DNA of 64,000 nt from assembly GCF_900186965.1 (NCBI RefSeq), contig NZ_LT906457.1, forward strand, positions 522,501 to 586,500, written 5' to 3'. The translations under genes and the position numbers were made by a program. Below are positions 27,101 to 37,400 of the stretch, one piece after another. The stretch comes from Legionella spiritensis. GTDB taxonomy: Bacteria; Pseudomonadota; Gammaproteobacteria; Legionellales; Legionellaceae. The notes under the pieces are model-generated. The model was not told the origin of the DNA and searched no databases. It saw only the letters and a program-made list of their open reading frames with translations. Positions within the stretch are counted from its first letter, which is position 1. Each line of letters opens with the position of its first letter.

Positions 27101-28762
27101 GTGAATCTCGCGACGCTGCAAGCACGTCTTGAAGCCATGGAGGATCGACTGGCTATTATTGAAAAAAAACTGTCTTTATCCGAACCGGTCGGACAACCGG
27201 TGGCCGACAAGGCGTGGATTCCGGCTTCGGATCCCTTGCCATCTGCCATTCACCCTGAGACCAAGCCCCAAAAAACACGGATAGACAACCTATCCGGGTC
27301 GGGTAACTGGTTAGCCATAATCGCTGTGATTTGTTTTGTGCTGGCTGCGGGATTTATTATTAAACTGTCGATTGAAACCGGGTGGTTGACACCGGAGCGT
27401 CAGGTTGGAATAGCGGTTTTATTGGGCTTGACTTTGACAGGCGCGGGTTTTGTCTTGAGAAAAACCTATGGCGGGTATGCCAGTTACCTGCCTGCGGCAG
27501 GTATCGTTATTCTCTATCTGTCCGTATTTGCGGCCCATCGAATTTATACGTTGCTGACCTTGCACTCGGCATTGACCCTGGCCGTTTTGGTTTCCGTATT
27601 TTGTGTCGGCGTTTATGTCAAATTCAGGCAGGATATCTATGCCATTACGGCGGTGGTGGGTACTTATCTGGCGCCAGTGATTCTCGATTTTCCGCTCACC
27701 TCATTATTCTCCCTGTATTTCTTTTTGTGTTGTTCACTGGCTTTTGCAGTATTATCCGTGGGGGTCAGCTCGCGCGTCATGTGTGTCATTGCCGCGTATC
27801 TGGCTATATTCATTAATGCCATGATTGGGTTACGGTTACATCAGGATGTGTTGATAGCGATCGTGCTGGCTGCTCATTTCCTGATTTTTTCAATCAGTGT
27901 ATACGGGTATACCCTTTATAATCGGCAACAATTGACCGAAGGGGAGGCCTGGAGCTTTTTTCCGGTATTGATGCTGTTTTATGCCATGGAATACTTTTTT
28001 ATCGATCGTATCCATCCGGGATTGGCGCCCTGGCTGTCCCTGCTGTTTGCCGGATTGTTAATCGCATTATATTTTTCTGCGAAAAAATGGTTTCCGGGCG
28101 GGCGTATAAAGAGCCAGTCCATGATTCTGACGTTTGCCTCCGTTGTCTTTTTTCATTCTTTTTATCTGGAATTGTTACCCGCGAACCTGAAGCCCTGGTT
28201 ACTGGTTTTGATCCTGTTTGCCGGCGTGTTGTTTCCCGTTGAATGGTTCAAGCGGAACAAGACATCGACGTTTTATTTCCCGATACTGCTTCTGGCCATT
28301 ATTGTGATGACGGAATACGTTAATATTGTTGCTCATTTGTTAAATACTGGCCAGCCTTCCTGGTTACCGGTTGGTATGTTCGCCTTTGCCGGTATCTGGT
28401 CCTTGTTTATTCGTCATCGTCGGGAGATTGTAAAGGAAGAGGAATACGGTTTTATGTTTCTTGGTGCGGCTCATGTGCTTGCCGTGAGCGGTCTTTATCG
28501 TTTGGCCGATCCCTATGGTTCTTTTGCCGTATCCGTTTGCTGGTTGTTGTATGCCATTGCGGTAATGGGTTTTGCCGGTTATCTGAAAGATAAAGTGCTG
28601 GCGAAATCCGCCTTGTTTGTCCTTGGTTTTGCAGCAGGTAAAGCGCTTTTGTATGACGCTGCGTCGACACCGACCGTTGTGCGGATATTGTGTTTATTGT
28701 TAACAGGCGTAGTTTTATATGGCGCCGGATTGCTGATGAAACGGATAGAGCGTTGGGCGTGA
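27101..28762 (+). CDS. Large polytopic membrane protein, DUF2339-like
   Basis: 553 residues. A short N-terminal coiled coil (about residues 4-27, LQARLEAMEDRLAIIEKKL) and a hydrophilic linker precede about 14 or more consecutive hydrophobic helices that fill the rest. This architecture fits the DUF2339 family of uncharacterised inner-membrane proteins. It starts at GTG with AAGGAG five bases upstream. No function is known to me. Confidence 0.65.
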   Translation: MNLATLQARLEAMEDRLAIIEKKLSLSEPVGQPVADKAWIPASDPLPSAIHPETKPQKTRIDNLSGSGNWLAIIAVICFVLAAGFIIKLSIETGWLTPERQVGIAVLLGLTLTGAGFVLRKTYGGYASYLPAAGIVILYLSVFAAHRIYTLLTLHSALTLAVLVSVFCVGVYVKFRQDIYAITAVVGTYLAPVILDFPLTSLFSLYFFLCCSLAFAVLSVGVSSRVMCVIAAYLAIFINAMIGLRLHQDVLIAIVLAAHFLIFSISVYGYTLYNRQQLTEGEAWSFFPVLMLFYAMEYFFIDRIHPGLAPWLSLLFAGLLIALYFSAKKWFPGGRIKSQSMILTFASVVFFHSFYLELLPANLKPWLLVLILFAGVLFPVEWFKRNKTSTFYFPILLLAIIVMTEYVNIVAHLLNTGQPSWLPVGMFAFAGIWSLFIRHRREIVKEEEYGFMFLGAAHVLAVSGLYRLADPYGSFAVSVCWLLYAIAVMGFAGYLKDKVLAKSALFVLGFAAGKALLYDAASTPTVVRILCLLLTGVVLYGAGLLMKRIERWA

Positions 28763-28840
28763 TGACGTGTCTCAAGGTTGGCTGGACATTTGTCAGGAAC
28801 AAATTAGACTGATATCAGATTATTACAACAGGAAGAATAT

Positions 28841-29566
28841 ATGTATACCACAAATTATCCTTATTACCATGGCGAGCAGGAATTGCATGGTTTTTTATCT
28901 TATGACAGGGCCTTTAATCAACCTCGGCCTGCGGTGATTGTGGCTCATGACTGGAGCGGGCGTAATGAATTTGCCTGCCAGAAGGCTGAGATGCTGAGTC
29001 GATTGGGGTATGTTGGTTTTGCCCTGGATATGTATGGCGCAGGTCGTGTCGGTACCACCGTTGAAGAGAAAAAATCCCTGATGGAACCGTTGATCAACGA
29101 TCGTCGTTTTTTACGGGCACGGATTCGCGCGGCGTTTGAAGCGGTTGTTTCCATGCCGGAAGTGGATTCCCATTGTGTTGCCGCCATGGGCTTTTGTTTT
29201 GGTGGATTGTGTGTGCTGGATTTGGCGCGAAGTGGCGCTGATCTTAAGGGGGTTGTCAGTTTCCATGGCTTGCTTTCCAAACCGGAAGGGGTTCCTGAAT
29301 ATCCCATTCTGGCCAAAGTGCTTGCCTTGCATGGTTACGACGATCCTATGGTAAGGCCGGAGCAAGTAAACGAGTTCTGTCAGGAAATGACCACGGCGAA
29401 TGTGGACTGGCAAGTACATCAATACGGCCATACCCAGCACGCGTTTACCAATCCCGAGGCGCACGATACGGCACTGGGTACGATTTACAACCCGGTTGCC
29501 GAGCAAAGGTCGCTCCAGGCCATGATCAATTTCCTGCACGAGATATTTTCATTAAGGCAGGCATGA
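28841..29566 (+). CDS. Dienelactone hydrolase-family protein (paralogue 1)
   Basis: Alpha/beta hydrolase with cysteine nucleophile in GFCFGG, aspartate in HGYDDPMV and histidine in HTQHAFTN, the dienelactone hydrolase triad. 241 residues, cytoplasmic. AGGAAG precedes the ATG. No aromatic-degradation genes are adjacent. A clear paralogue is at 53599-54321, about half identical by eye. Confidence 0.85.
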   Translation: MYTTNYPYYHGEQELHGFLSYDRAFNQPRPAVIVAHDWSGRNEFACQKAEMLSRLGYVGFALDMYGAGRVGTTVEEKKSLMEPLINDRRFLRARIRAAFEAVVSMPEVDSHCVAAMGFCFGGLCVLDLARSGADLKGVVSFHGLLSKPEGVPEYPILAKVLALHGYDDPMVRPEQVNEFCQEMTTANVDWQVHQYGHTQHAFTNPEAHDTALGTIYNPVAEQRSLQAMINFLHEIFSLRQA

Positions 29567-29571
29567 CAGGC

Positions 29572-29593
29572 CCGCGTCTTGTGCAAGACGCGG
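29572..29593. terminator. Perfect hairpin between convergent genes
   Basis: CCGCGTCTT-GTGC-AAGACGCGG has a 9-bp stem six bases after the hydrolase stop. It lacks a T-run, so it may be a bidirectional transcript-end structure. Confidence 0.45.
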
Positions 29594-29644
29594 TTGCGTA
29601 ACGGGATGGGGTAAATTGTTGATTTGGATCGGAATGATTGCTGG

Positions 29645-30856
29645 TCAGGACGGCATCAGATGCAACTGCTCAAAGCCTGAAAAGGACAGACTGTGATGTT
29701 TGCGGATGGCTGGCAAGTCCTGCGCCATACGAAGTAAAGGAAACCGTTGCAATAAAGCCTTAAACACGCTGCGCATTTCAATGCGAGCCAGTTTGGCGCC
29801 CAGACAAAAATGGCTGCCGTAGCCATAACTGAAGTGAGGGGTGGTTTTGTTTTGCAGGGTTACCTTGTCCGGACTGGTAAAAAAAGCCGGATCGCGATTG
29901 ACGGCATGCGCCGAGATAAATATCACTTTTCCTTTTTCAATGAACTGGTTACCGAGCATGGTATCATTTTTGGTGACCCGGAAAATAAAGGTGACGGCCG
30001 GATCAAGACGGTTACATTCTTCAATATAACTGTCCAGTTGCGCGGGATTTTGCCCCATTTCAGACCATAGCCCCGGCATGGTGAGCATCGTATAAAGATT
30101 ATTGCAGAGTTGATCGGTTGTGGTGACCTGACCTGCAACCAGCATCATAATCGCTTGTGAAATGATTTCCTCGTCGGTCAAACCGAAATGATTTTGATGA
30201 TGCAGTAAAATACTTAAGAAATCCTGGGCCGGTGTTTGCCGGCGTTGCAGGATCAGATCGGAAAAATAATCATACAATTGCCTGGCGCTGTGATTGACCT
30301 TGATGCCGTCCTCATTGAAATAACTGGTAGAGCCGCCGAAAAACTGCGTCATGTTGTTTGACCAGTTGTAAAAATCCAGTCGTTCGCTGTCCGGAATGGC
30401 AAATAACTCCGCCAGCGTTGTTGACGGAATCGTTTGGGCCAGTTGCTGGACAAACTCCATGGGTTTTTCCCAGGCAAACTCGTCAAGCTGCCGGTCAATG
30501 GTGCGCTCAATCAGCGGTTTTAACTGTTCCAGGGTTCTGTTACTGAAGCCGTGGTAACAAATTCGCCGCCTGTGGGTGTGTGCGGGGGCGTCGCTCATGA
30601 CCATCATTTTACTAACCACCTTAAAGAAATCGCCGATGAGAGACAAATCCATCTCAGGCATGCGAGAAATAAAAAACGGCGTACGGTCACAGGTGTAATC
30701 CTCACTGGTCAGGACGGATTTTGCCAGGTCATAAGAGGTGATCACCCAGAATTTTCCAGGTTCCCACCAGAATAATTCGCCCATTTCACGTAACTGACGA
30801 GTGAACTCTTCCGGAGTGGAGTCCTGTTTGAGCTGCATTAAGGTAAACGGTTTCAT
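29645..30856 (-). CDS. Cytochrome P450 of the isocyanide operon
   Basis: Heme-thiolate monooxygenase, soluble bacterial type, 403 residues. The heme ligand is C351 in FSYGYGSHFCLGAKLAR, with the I-helix oxygen-binding motif AGQVTTTD and the K-helix ExxR in EECNR. It follows the oxygenase gene with a 4-base ATGA overlap, so the two proteins are made together. I infer that it oxidises an isocyanide product or intermediate; the natural substrate is unknown. Redox partners are not encoded nearby. Confidence 0.92.
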   Translation of the reverse strand: MKPFTLMQLKQDSTPEEFTRQLREMGELFWWEPGKFWVITSYDLAKSVLTSEDYTCDRTPFFISRMPEMDLSLIGDFFKVVSKMMVMSDAPAHTHRRRICYHGFSNRTLEQLKPLIERTIDRQLDEFAWEKPMEFVQQLAQTIPSTTLAELFAIPDSERLDFYNWSNNMTQFFGGSTSYFNEDGIKVNHSARQLYDYFSDLILQRRQTPAQDFLSILLHHQNHFGLTDEEIISQAIMMLVAGQVTTTDQLCNNLYTMLTMPGLWSEMGQNPAQLDSYIEECNRLDPAVTFIFRVTKNDTMLGNQFIEKGKVIFISAHAVNRDPAFFTSPDKVTLQNKTTPHFSYGYGSHFCLGAKLARIEMRSVFKALLQRFPLLRMAQDLPAIRKHHSLSFSGFEQLHLMPS

Positions 30857-31632
30857 AAAATCTGGATCCTTCTTAAATGTCTTGGCGTGTGGTGATGAAA
30901 AGAGTTGCGTCCATGCAGGAGAGAAAAGTTATCGGCTATTAGAAAATCCCCTTCTTGCCATTGATGGGAGTAACAGTGTTGCGGGGCACGCATGATGGTG
31001 CTTAACGATTGTAAAAAAGCAGCGGATTCCCGGTCACTTTTATCAATAACCTTAACCTGTACCGGATTTAAATAATCGTCGCCGACCGGCTCTGCGAACC
31101 GTATAATGGTATGGTTGGTATCCGGATGACGGTTAACCAGTTTGCGGGTGATAAACCCACCATAATGTGCCAGCTTGTCCGTTTGAAACGACAGGGACAA
31201 AGCCTGCCATTCCTGGCGTTGTCCGGTAGTGGCCTCCTGCCATACGGATTCTGTATTGACGAAAAGGGTTTCACCACCGCTTCCAGCCGTTGGTGCCTGC
31301 AGGCAATGAAACAGAAGAAAACGGGGTTCCTCATAAAAAGCGCCATCCCAATGGAGCGGCACATCACCTTGGGTAAACAGATAATTTCTGGTCTCTTTAT
31401 CGACCTTCATTTCCATGACGGGGCCAAAATCCCAGTGCAGCAACCGGGCATGGGATTGACAGTAATCAAGCAATTCCTCTCGCTCCAACGGTGCGAATCC
31501 ACGCAACAACACGATTTTATGCCGAGTGGCGAGATTTAAAAGGGTCTCCAGCGGCCACCCGGTGACAGGGGCCTGCGACCGGTTTTCTATAAGCCAGGGT
31601 TCAAATGCCCTGATCATGGTTGGGCTATTCAT
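30853..31632 (-). CDS. TauD-family Fe(II)/2-oxoglutarate oxygenase, PvcB/IsnB-like
   Basis: Non-heme iron oxygenase with the facial triad H94-x-D96 (PLHWDGAFYEE) and H240 (LLHGRNSF), and a C-terminal arginine cluster for 2-oxoglutarate. Placed directly after an isocyanide synthase, it matches PvcB/IsnB, which converts the isocyano-acid to a vinyl isocyanide or related product. Its start shares one base with the end of the synthase gene, and its stop overlaps the P450 start. Confidence 0.85.
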   Translation of the reverse strand: MNSPTMIRAFEPWLIENRSQAPVTGWPLETLLNLATRHKIVLLRGFAPLEREELLDYCQSHARLLHWDFGPVMEMKVDKETRNYLFTQGDVPLHWDGAFYEEPRFLLFHCLQAPTAGSGGETLFVNTESVWQEATTGQRQEWQALSLSFQTDKLAHYGGFITRKLVNRHPDTNHTIIRFAEPVGDDYLNPVQVKVIDKSDRESAAFLQSLSTIMRAPQHCYSHQWQEGDFLIADNFSLLHGRNSFHHHTPRHLRRIQIL

Positions 31633-32567
31633 TAGCGAGTCTCCAGAACGTAGTGATTATCACGTAATATGGCGCCCAGTTGTTCGGCATCGCGCCGCTT
31701 GATCAATTGCCATCCCTGTTCGTTTTTCAGTAAGACATTGTGCCAGGGGGTAGCCCAGTGGTTCGTTGCGGGCAGAAAGTTGATACCCAGTTTTTCCGAG
31801 CCGCACAATTGTGGATGGATGGATAAACGCAGGCCATGTGGAAAATAATCGGCTAACAGGCGTGACCAGGCGTTTGAGCGACGAATGACTTCATACGCGA
31901 CCGGTTTCGCTTGTTTGCGAACCTGATTCCTGGACAGGGAAGGATACAACGCGAGCTGATCCTCCATAATAAAGCGATGAATGCCGTTAAACTGATGGTG
32001 GGCCTGATCATCCGTCTGAATACGGTCTGTCAGTTCCTGTAACGACTCGCCAAACTGGCGCATCAGCAAATCCCTCATGCTGTTATAATCACGGTAAGGA
32101 TAAATATCATCCAGCGAAAACGTACTCAGATGCCTTAACCGGTGTTCCTTAATAATGTCTTTAATGCCTTGTTGATAAATATCAACATCTTGATCACTGA
32201 CCGAGACCAAATCATTAAAAACACGGCCATCGGAGCAGATAATTAAACACACACCAGGCTGATGAATGTCCTGCAAGGTTTCGCAAAGGACGTTGAGGTT
32301 TTGTAACCCCATGATTTCACCGAGATCAGGTTTCTCGGACAAGGTTTTATCCCGGTTGGCTGATTTGGCAGGGAAAGCGGGCAGGATCATGGTTAACGGC
32401 AATTGGCGAGTAACCGCATATTCAATATGTTGTCTGGGAGATTGTGTACAGCCCTGGCATTGCGTCCCCTGGCACTGGCTTTTGACCTGTTCGCTCACGC
32501 GTCGATGTTGTATCAATATGGCAAGCAGCTGTTCTGTCGTATTTTGCTGATATTTTAAATTTATCAT
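31632..32567 (-). CDS. Isocyanide (isonitrile) synthase, PvcA/IsnA family
   Basis: Builds an isonitrile on the amino group of an aromatic amino acid, using ribulose-5-phosphate carbon in characterised homologues. Family blocks are clear: LPAFPAKSANRDKT, KPDLGE, CLIICSDGRVFNDLV, the arginine/serine-rich AWSRLLADYFPHGLRLSIHP and ATPWHNVLL near the end. 311 residues. A cysteine-rich stretch (CQGTQCQGC, about residues 33-41) is unusual. It is first in a three-gene operon with an oxygenase and a P450 and is divergent from a LysR regulator. Tyrosine versus tryptophan use cannot be read here. Confidence 0.9.
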   Translation of the reverse strand: MINLKYQQNTTEQLLAILIQHRRVSEQVKSQCQGTQCQGCTQSPRQHIEYAVTRQLPLTMILPAFPAKSANRDKTLSEKPDLGEIMGLQNLNVLCETLQDIHQPGVCLIICSDGRVFNDLVSVSDQDVDIYQQGIKDIIKEHRLRHLSTFSLDDIYPYRDYNSMRDLLMRQFGESLQELTDRIQTDDQAHHQFNGIHRFIMEDQLALYPSLSRNQVRKQAKPVAYEVIRRSNAWSRLLADYFPHGLRLSIHPQLCGSEKLGINFLPATNHWATPWHNVLLKNEQGWQLIKRRDAEQLGAILRDNHYVLETR

Positions 32568-32616
32568 GGCTTGTCTGGTTCCCTGTTGATTTTTTTTAGC
32601 CAGATTAGAGGGATTT

Positions 32617-32637
32617 TTAATAATTTGATAATATTAA
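32617..32637. promoter_or_regulatory. Probable LysR-type operator
   Basis: TTAATAATTTGATAATATTAA is an AT-rich near-palindrome containing T-N11-A, midway between the divergent isocyanide operon and the LysR gene. This is the usual place for a LysR activator site that also represses its own gene. Confidence 0.5.
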
Positions 32638-32665
32638 GTTTTTATAAGTTTAATAAGTAAAACTA

Positions 32666-33571
32666 ATGAACCTGGATTTTGACGCGTTACGAGTTTTTGT
32701 GATTGTGGTGGAAAGCGGAGGATTTAACGCAGCGGCACAGGTTTTGTTTAAAACCCAGCCGGCTATTACATTGGCGGTTAAAAAGCTGGAGGAACAACTC
32801 GGTATTATTTTACTGGATCGCAGTCAATACCGGCCGACTTTAACTCCGCAAGGGCAAACATTTTATCAACGTGCCAAATCTTTGGTGGGACATTGGCAAC
32901 ACATCAATCAATTTGCCGAGCAGTTACAAGCCGATATGGAAAGCGATATCACCATAGCCATTGATGTTTTTTATCCGCTGGCCTCTCTGAGAGACTTGCT
33001 GAAACACTGGATTACCGTGTATCCCCTGACCCAGTTCCATTTTCTTTCCGAATCGTTGGGAGGGGCTTGTGAACGTTTGCTGAACCATCAGGCCGATCTT
33101 GTTATCAGTGAGAATTTAATCAGTAAGGAGGCGGTTGAGGTGGTGCTTTTGCGTTCGGAGCCCATGATAGCTGTGGCCTCGCCATCGTTTATCGAGGAAT
33201 TTTTTAGTCCGTTGCAGGATTTGGACAGACTTACCGAATGTATGCAGGTTATTCTTCGCGACTCGTCAAAATCGGATTTTTCATTTGGGGTGATTGCGCA
33301 TGGCCACCATTGGACAGTTAGCGATGTGACTACGAAAAAAGACATCATTGTCGCTGGACTTGGCTGGGGACGGTTGCCGCTTCATTTGATTGCCCAGGAG
33401 CTGGCAGAAGGGCGATTGCAGCGATTACATGGCGATCATTTTGACGAGCGTCTGGTGACCATGGGAGCAATCCGTCTGCAAAAACCGGCACATGGCCCTA
33501 TTGCCCGGAGACTTTGGCAGGATTTGCAGGATTTGCAACAGGGAAAATGGCGGGTTAGCCATCACGAATAA
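32666..33571 (+). CDS. LysR-type transcriptional regulator
   Basis: 301 residues with the standard N-terminal winged helix (FDALRVFVIVVESGGFNAAA, TQPAITLAVKKLE, LLDRS) and an effector-binding domain. Divergent placement next to the isocyanide operon suggests that it controls that operon. The inducer is unknown. The ribosome site before the ATG is weak. Confidence 0.9.
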   Translation: MNLDFDALRVFVIVVESGGFNAAAQVLFKTQPAITLAVKKLEEQLGIILLDRSQYRPTLTPQGQTFYQRAKSLVGHWQHINQFAEQLQADMESDITIAIDVFYPLASLRDLLKHWITVYPLTQFHFLSESLGGACERLLNHQADLVISENLISKEAVEVVLLRSEPMIAVASPSFIEEFFSPLQDLDRLTECMQVILRDSSKSDFSFGVIAHGHHWTVSDVTTKKDIIVAGLGWGRLPLHLIAQELAEGRLQRLHGDHFDERLVTMGAIRLQKPAHGPIARRLWQDLQDLQQGKWRVSHHE

Positions 33572-33724
33572 AAAATGAAACGCGTCCTGACCCAGGCCCA
33601 TCATTGTTCGCATGCTTCAGGCGTGGTATAAAATTCACCGAGGTAAACTGGAAAGCCTGAACGCAGGCTTTGGTCATTTCATGGATTCATTCGTGTCCAT
33701 GTCAAACAGCGAGGAGAGCAGTAA

Positions 33725-34066
33725 ATGTCACAAAAATATAGTGAAATCACCAAAGGAATAAGCACCCAACTAGCCAAAATGCGTAAAGAGATGCCGGACG
33801 TCATGGCCGGTTTTTCCTCATTGGCGCAAGCGGCGACCAAAGACGGTGTTCTGGATAAAAAAACCAAGGAACTGGTTGCCATCGCTCTGGCGGTTGCCGG
33901 GCATTGTCCGGGTTGTATCGGGTTTCATTCCCAGACTCTGGTCAAACTGCAGACGACGCGTGAAGAGTTGATGGAAACGCTGGGTATGGCTATTTATATG
34001 GGCGGCGGCCCTTCTTTGATGTATGCGGCCGAGGCTCTGGAAGCGTTTGATGAGTTTAGCCAGTAG
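33725..34066 (+). CDS. Carboxymuconolactone decarboxylase/AhpD-family protein
   Basis: 113 residues with the AhpD-like core C61-P-G-C64 and H68 (HCPGCIGFH), suggesting a thiol-dependent peroxidase or disulfide activity rather than decarboxylation. GGAG lies eight bases before the ATG. Monocistronic, between the LysR gene and the giant gene. Confidence 0.85.
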   Translation: MSQKYSEITKGISTQLAKMRKEMPDVMAGFSSLAQAATKDGVLDKKTKELVAIALAVAGHCPGCIGFHSQTLVKLQTTREELMETLGMAIYMGGGPSLMYAAEALEAFDEFSQ

Positions 34067-34440
34067 AGCGCGAAGCCTTGGTCTGTGGTATCCAACCCTG
34101 TAGTTGCGATGGTTGAATAAAAACAGGAAAGAGAATGAGAAGAGTCTCCCGTTAATGTAAATTAACAAATCCACTTAAATAAAAGAGACTCTTCGAGATC
34201 ACGGGCAGATTGAAAATGGCTTGCGCTATAAATTGGGATGTCGGAATGAATGAAGAGCGGCATCCCATTTACCATGGCCATGCCGATAGAAATTTAAGTT
34301 TTATGATAAAAAGGTGATTTTATTTTAAAATTTTTATGAAATTGCTTTTATTTTGGTCATTTTTATTGTCCCTTAATATTATAATAAGGTAATTGTGCTA
34401 TTTCTTATGATTAAGGAATACATAATTTTTAGAGATAAAC
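34067..34440. other. Intergenic region before the giant gene
   Basis: No gene is seen. A long-armed dyad AAGAGTCTC (34140-34148) / GAGACTCTT (34185-34193) encloses a second dyad GTTAAT/ATTAAC and may end the upstream transcript. From about 34290 the sequence becomes very AT-rich and contains a PmrA-type box. The giant gene's ATG follows only a weak purine tract (AGAGATAA). Confidence 0.6.
34372..34380 (+). promoter_or_regulatory. PmrA-type box upstream of the giant gene
   Basis: CTTAATATT is identical to the consensus reported for the PmrA response regulator at Dot/Icm effector promoters in L. pneumophila (cTTAATatT). It ends 60 bases before the start codon, leaving room for a -10 element. 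Nine bases in AT-rich DNA can occur by chance. Confidence 0.55.
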
Positions 34441-37400
34441 ATGCCCATGCCTTTTTTTGACAATCCAGACGCGGAAGTTCAAGTCTTGACGTTGATAAGC
34501 CGTATGATTGCTCTTCATCAAGCGGTCGAGAACAAGGTGATTACTCCCGAAGAGCTTACAAGTATCGGCCGGCTGTCCACCGGTGATTTGCAAAGCAAAT
34601 CAGAAGATTTGCTGTCAGGTGGGCTTGATATCAGTACCTCACCTAATGATTCGTTAAAAAAATTATATGATATTTTAAAAAACGTCAATGAGTTGGCTAT
34701 TAACCATGCCGCGCCTTTAATCGATGGCCTGAAACGTTTTGACAGTGAACATGGTGAATATCTCTCCCTGTTGCCGCTTGCGGTGGACAATCAGCAGACC
34801 CTTTCAGTAAACCTCAATGATTTTGCAACCTTTTATAACGTGTTTGTCAGGCATATGAGTTACAAAAAGGAGGCGGGAGAGTTAGGTGATCAATATACGC
34901 TCAATTTTGATATCCTGGCGGCCAGAACAGATTGGTTGCGGTGGCAGCATACTCGCCCGGCGCGCATTAGTTTTGATCCTTCCAAGGCCAGTTATCCAGG
35001 TCTTTTTGAAAAATTTCTGGCCGGTAAGTTAAAAAAAGACGAATGGCTCACCGATCTTGATATTCAGCGTGAGTTGACTATTCTGGGATTACAAAATGAG
35101 ACTCATATTGTTCCTTTCAAAGAGGATGATATCGGGTTGGTTTTGCATTTTGAGCGTGAAAAACATCAACATGACGACCCGAAAAAACCCTATGTGATTC
35201 CTTTAATCGTTAATTTGGGTGAGGACGGTCACAGTCGAATTGATTCCCGGGGCGTTCACTGGACACGGATGCTGGTTACGGTTGATCCCGTGGATCCTCC
35301 CGCACGGATTACCGTCGATTACACCGATGAATTGTTTTTACATGAACGTGGCAAAAAAGACATTGAAAGTACCATTCGTAATGCGTTGAAGTACCGGACG
35401 GAGCTTGGCGGGTATGCCAAGGATGAGACGTTAAAAATTTATACGGCTTTCCCGGAATGTGAAGAACCGACTATTAATATAACCGGTTCCGGTGAGCAGA
35501 AAGATGGATACACCTGCGGGTACCGCGCGTTAAGAGGGCTTCTTGCCGATCTTCTCGAAAAAGGAGTGATAGAGGAAAAAGAGAGCTATCGAAAATTTTT
35601 AGATTGTCCGGACAGCACCGCCCTTCGTAACTTTGTATACCGTTCCCTGTTAGGGGAGCAACGTATTTCAAACGACATAAAAGAAGGGATTGAGAAAATT
35701 TTTCCCGCACGTGTTTTTGAAGAAACAAGCAGCGAAGAACACGACGAGTTTATTGTAAAACCGATGCTGGTAGAAGGGCAATTGCTGGCCTTTTCTCAAC
35801 CTGTCGCGATGAAAAAAGAGGGGAAAAAAGGTCAATTCAACAGCGAGTTACTGGAAAAGCTGGTGATGCAGGATAAGAAAATGACCGCTTTGCGTGAATT
35901 GACAGCGATCAAGGAGATCGCTTCAACCAGTGAAGAGTCTCTGGAATTAAATGTACAAGAGATTCTTGACAAGGTAGCAGAGCAGGAAAGCGACCCGGCT
36001 CTGGTATTACAGGTTGTTTTTGAACAAACAGGTAAAAACAGCGCATTGACTGAACTGAAGCTGGCTGGAACCGGGAAAATAGATGAGCAACTGTTGCATG
36101 AAAAAATCGATGGTTTACCGCGCCATATTAAATTGACTTCGGATGAGCCAGGCTTACAGCAATATCTTGCGATTATCAATGCCCGCAACAATCTGTTAGA
36201 CAGTCGAAACATTAACGTGCCCGAAGGGGTCGATCCGTGGGATTCCTTGTTTGAACACATGTTGTTTACGCCCTCTGTTTTCCCGAGTAAAAACCGTTTT
36301 GAATGGATGAACCAATACGCCAAAGAGGATACAGAAGCCGTATCGGCACTGGGTGTAACAGGATTTATCAAATTGTTGCAATACATGGCGGCTCATGAAG
36401 ATCGCTTTGTTGATACGACATTCCCGTTCGATGAATTCAATATGACGCATCGTCAAGATGAAATTGAGCCGCTACCGGTATCTGATCTCGGCCTGTTGAT
36501 TGCTTTAAGAGACCACGTACAATCCGAAGAACCCTTTACTCCGTTCAAACGATTTCAGTTCACCATACCCGATTTGACAGCCGTCGACAATAAGGAGCTG
36601 GTTAGGGAGCTGGGCAGCATTATGGAAGCCATGCCCGGTCTTGAAAAGCTGGAAATTGAAGCCGATTCGCTTGCAACCTTGTCTGAAGAAACCGTTCAAA
36701 CATTAATTGATACTATAAAAGAGAAGGGCTATCCAACGATTCTTTCTTTTTCTACCTCAAAGGAAACCGTTCATCCTGATTTGCTGCTCAAGCTTAAGGA
36801 GCTGGAAAACGCCGGATTGGCTAATCAACGCCAAAAACGGACTTCTCCTGAGGTTTCAGGCCGTCTGTCTCATAAGTCCGGGATCAAAGAATCGGCTGTA
36901 CTCGGTAAAATAGGTAAAGCCATTTTGCAAACGGAAGGACTGGAGGGACTGGATACCGAGGTACAGATTCAGGAGCAGCAGCAACAACAAGTTCAACAAC
37001 AAATACAAACCGCACTGGATGATGAGGAACTGCCGGAAGAAGACGAGATCGAGGAGGAAGCGTTTGCCCCCTACACGGGTGATGAGAAGTTGCTCACCAG
37101 AGAGAGCATTGGGCAGAACGGGCATTTTATTACCTTTAGTGCCAACCGTCATCCTCATTTGAAACCGTCACAATGTTGGGATCTGATTACGGGAGCGCAT
37201 GCCGATTTCTTTAAATACGGCATTAAGAAAATGACCGTTTCCGCAGCCGAAATGCTACTTGAGCATTTGCAGGATGTCCAGTACGGACTGCATCCGGATA
37301 ATTTACCTCGCGGATTTTCCCTTCAGCAAGATAAGGACGGGGACGTCGTGCTTGCCTATTCGTCGTTTAATCCGGCGATTAATCCGAATGAATCCCCGCT

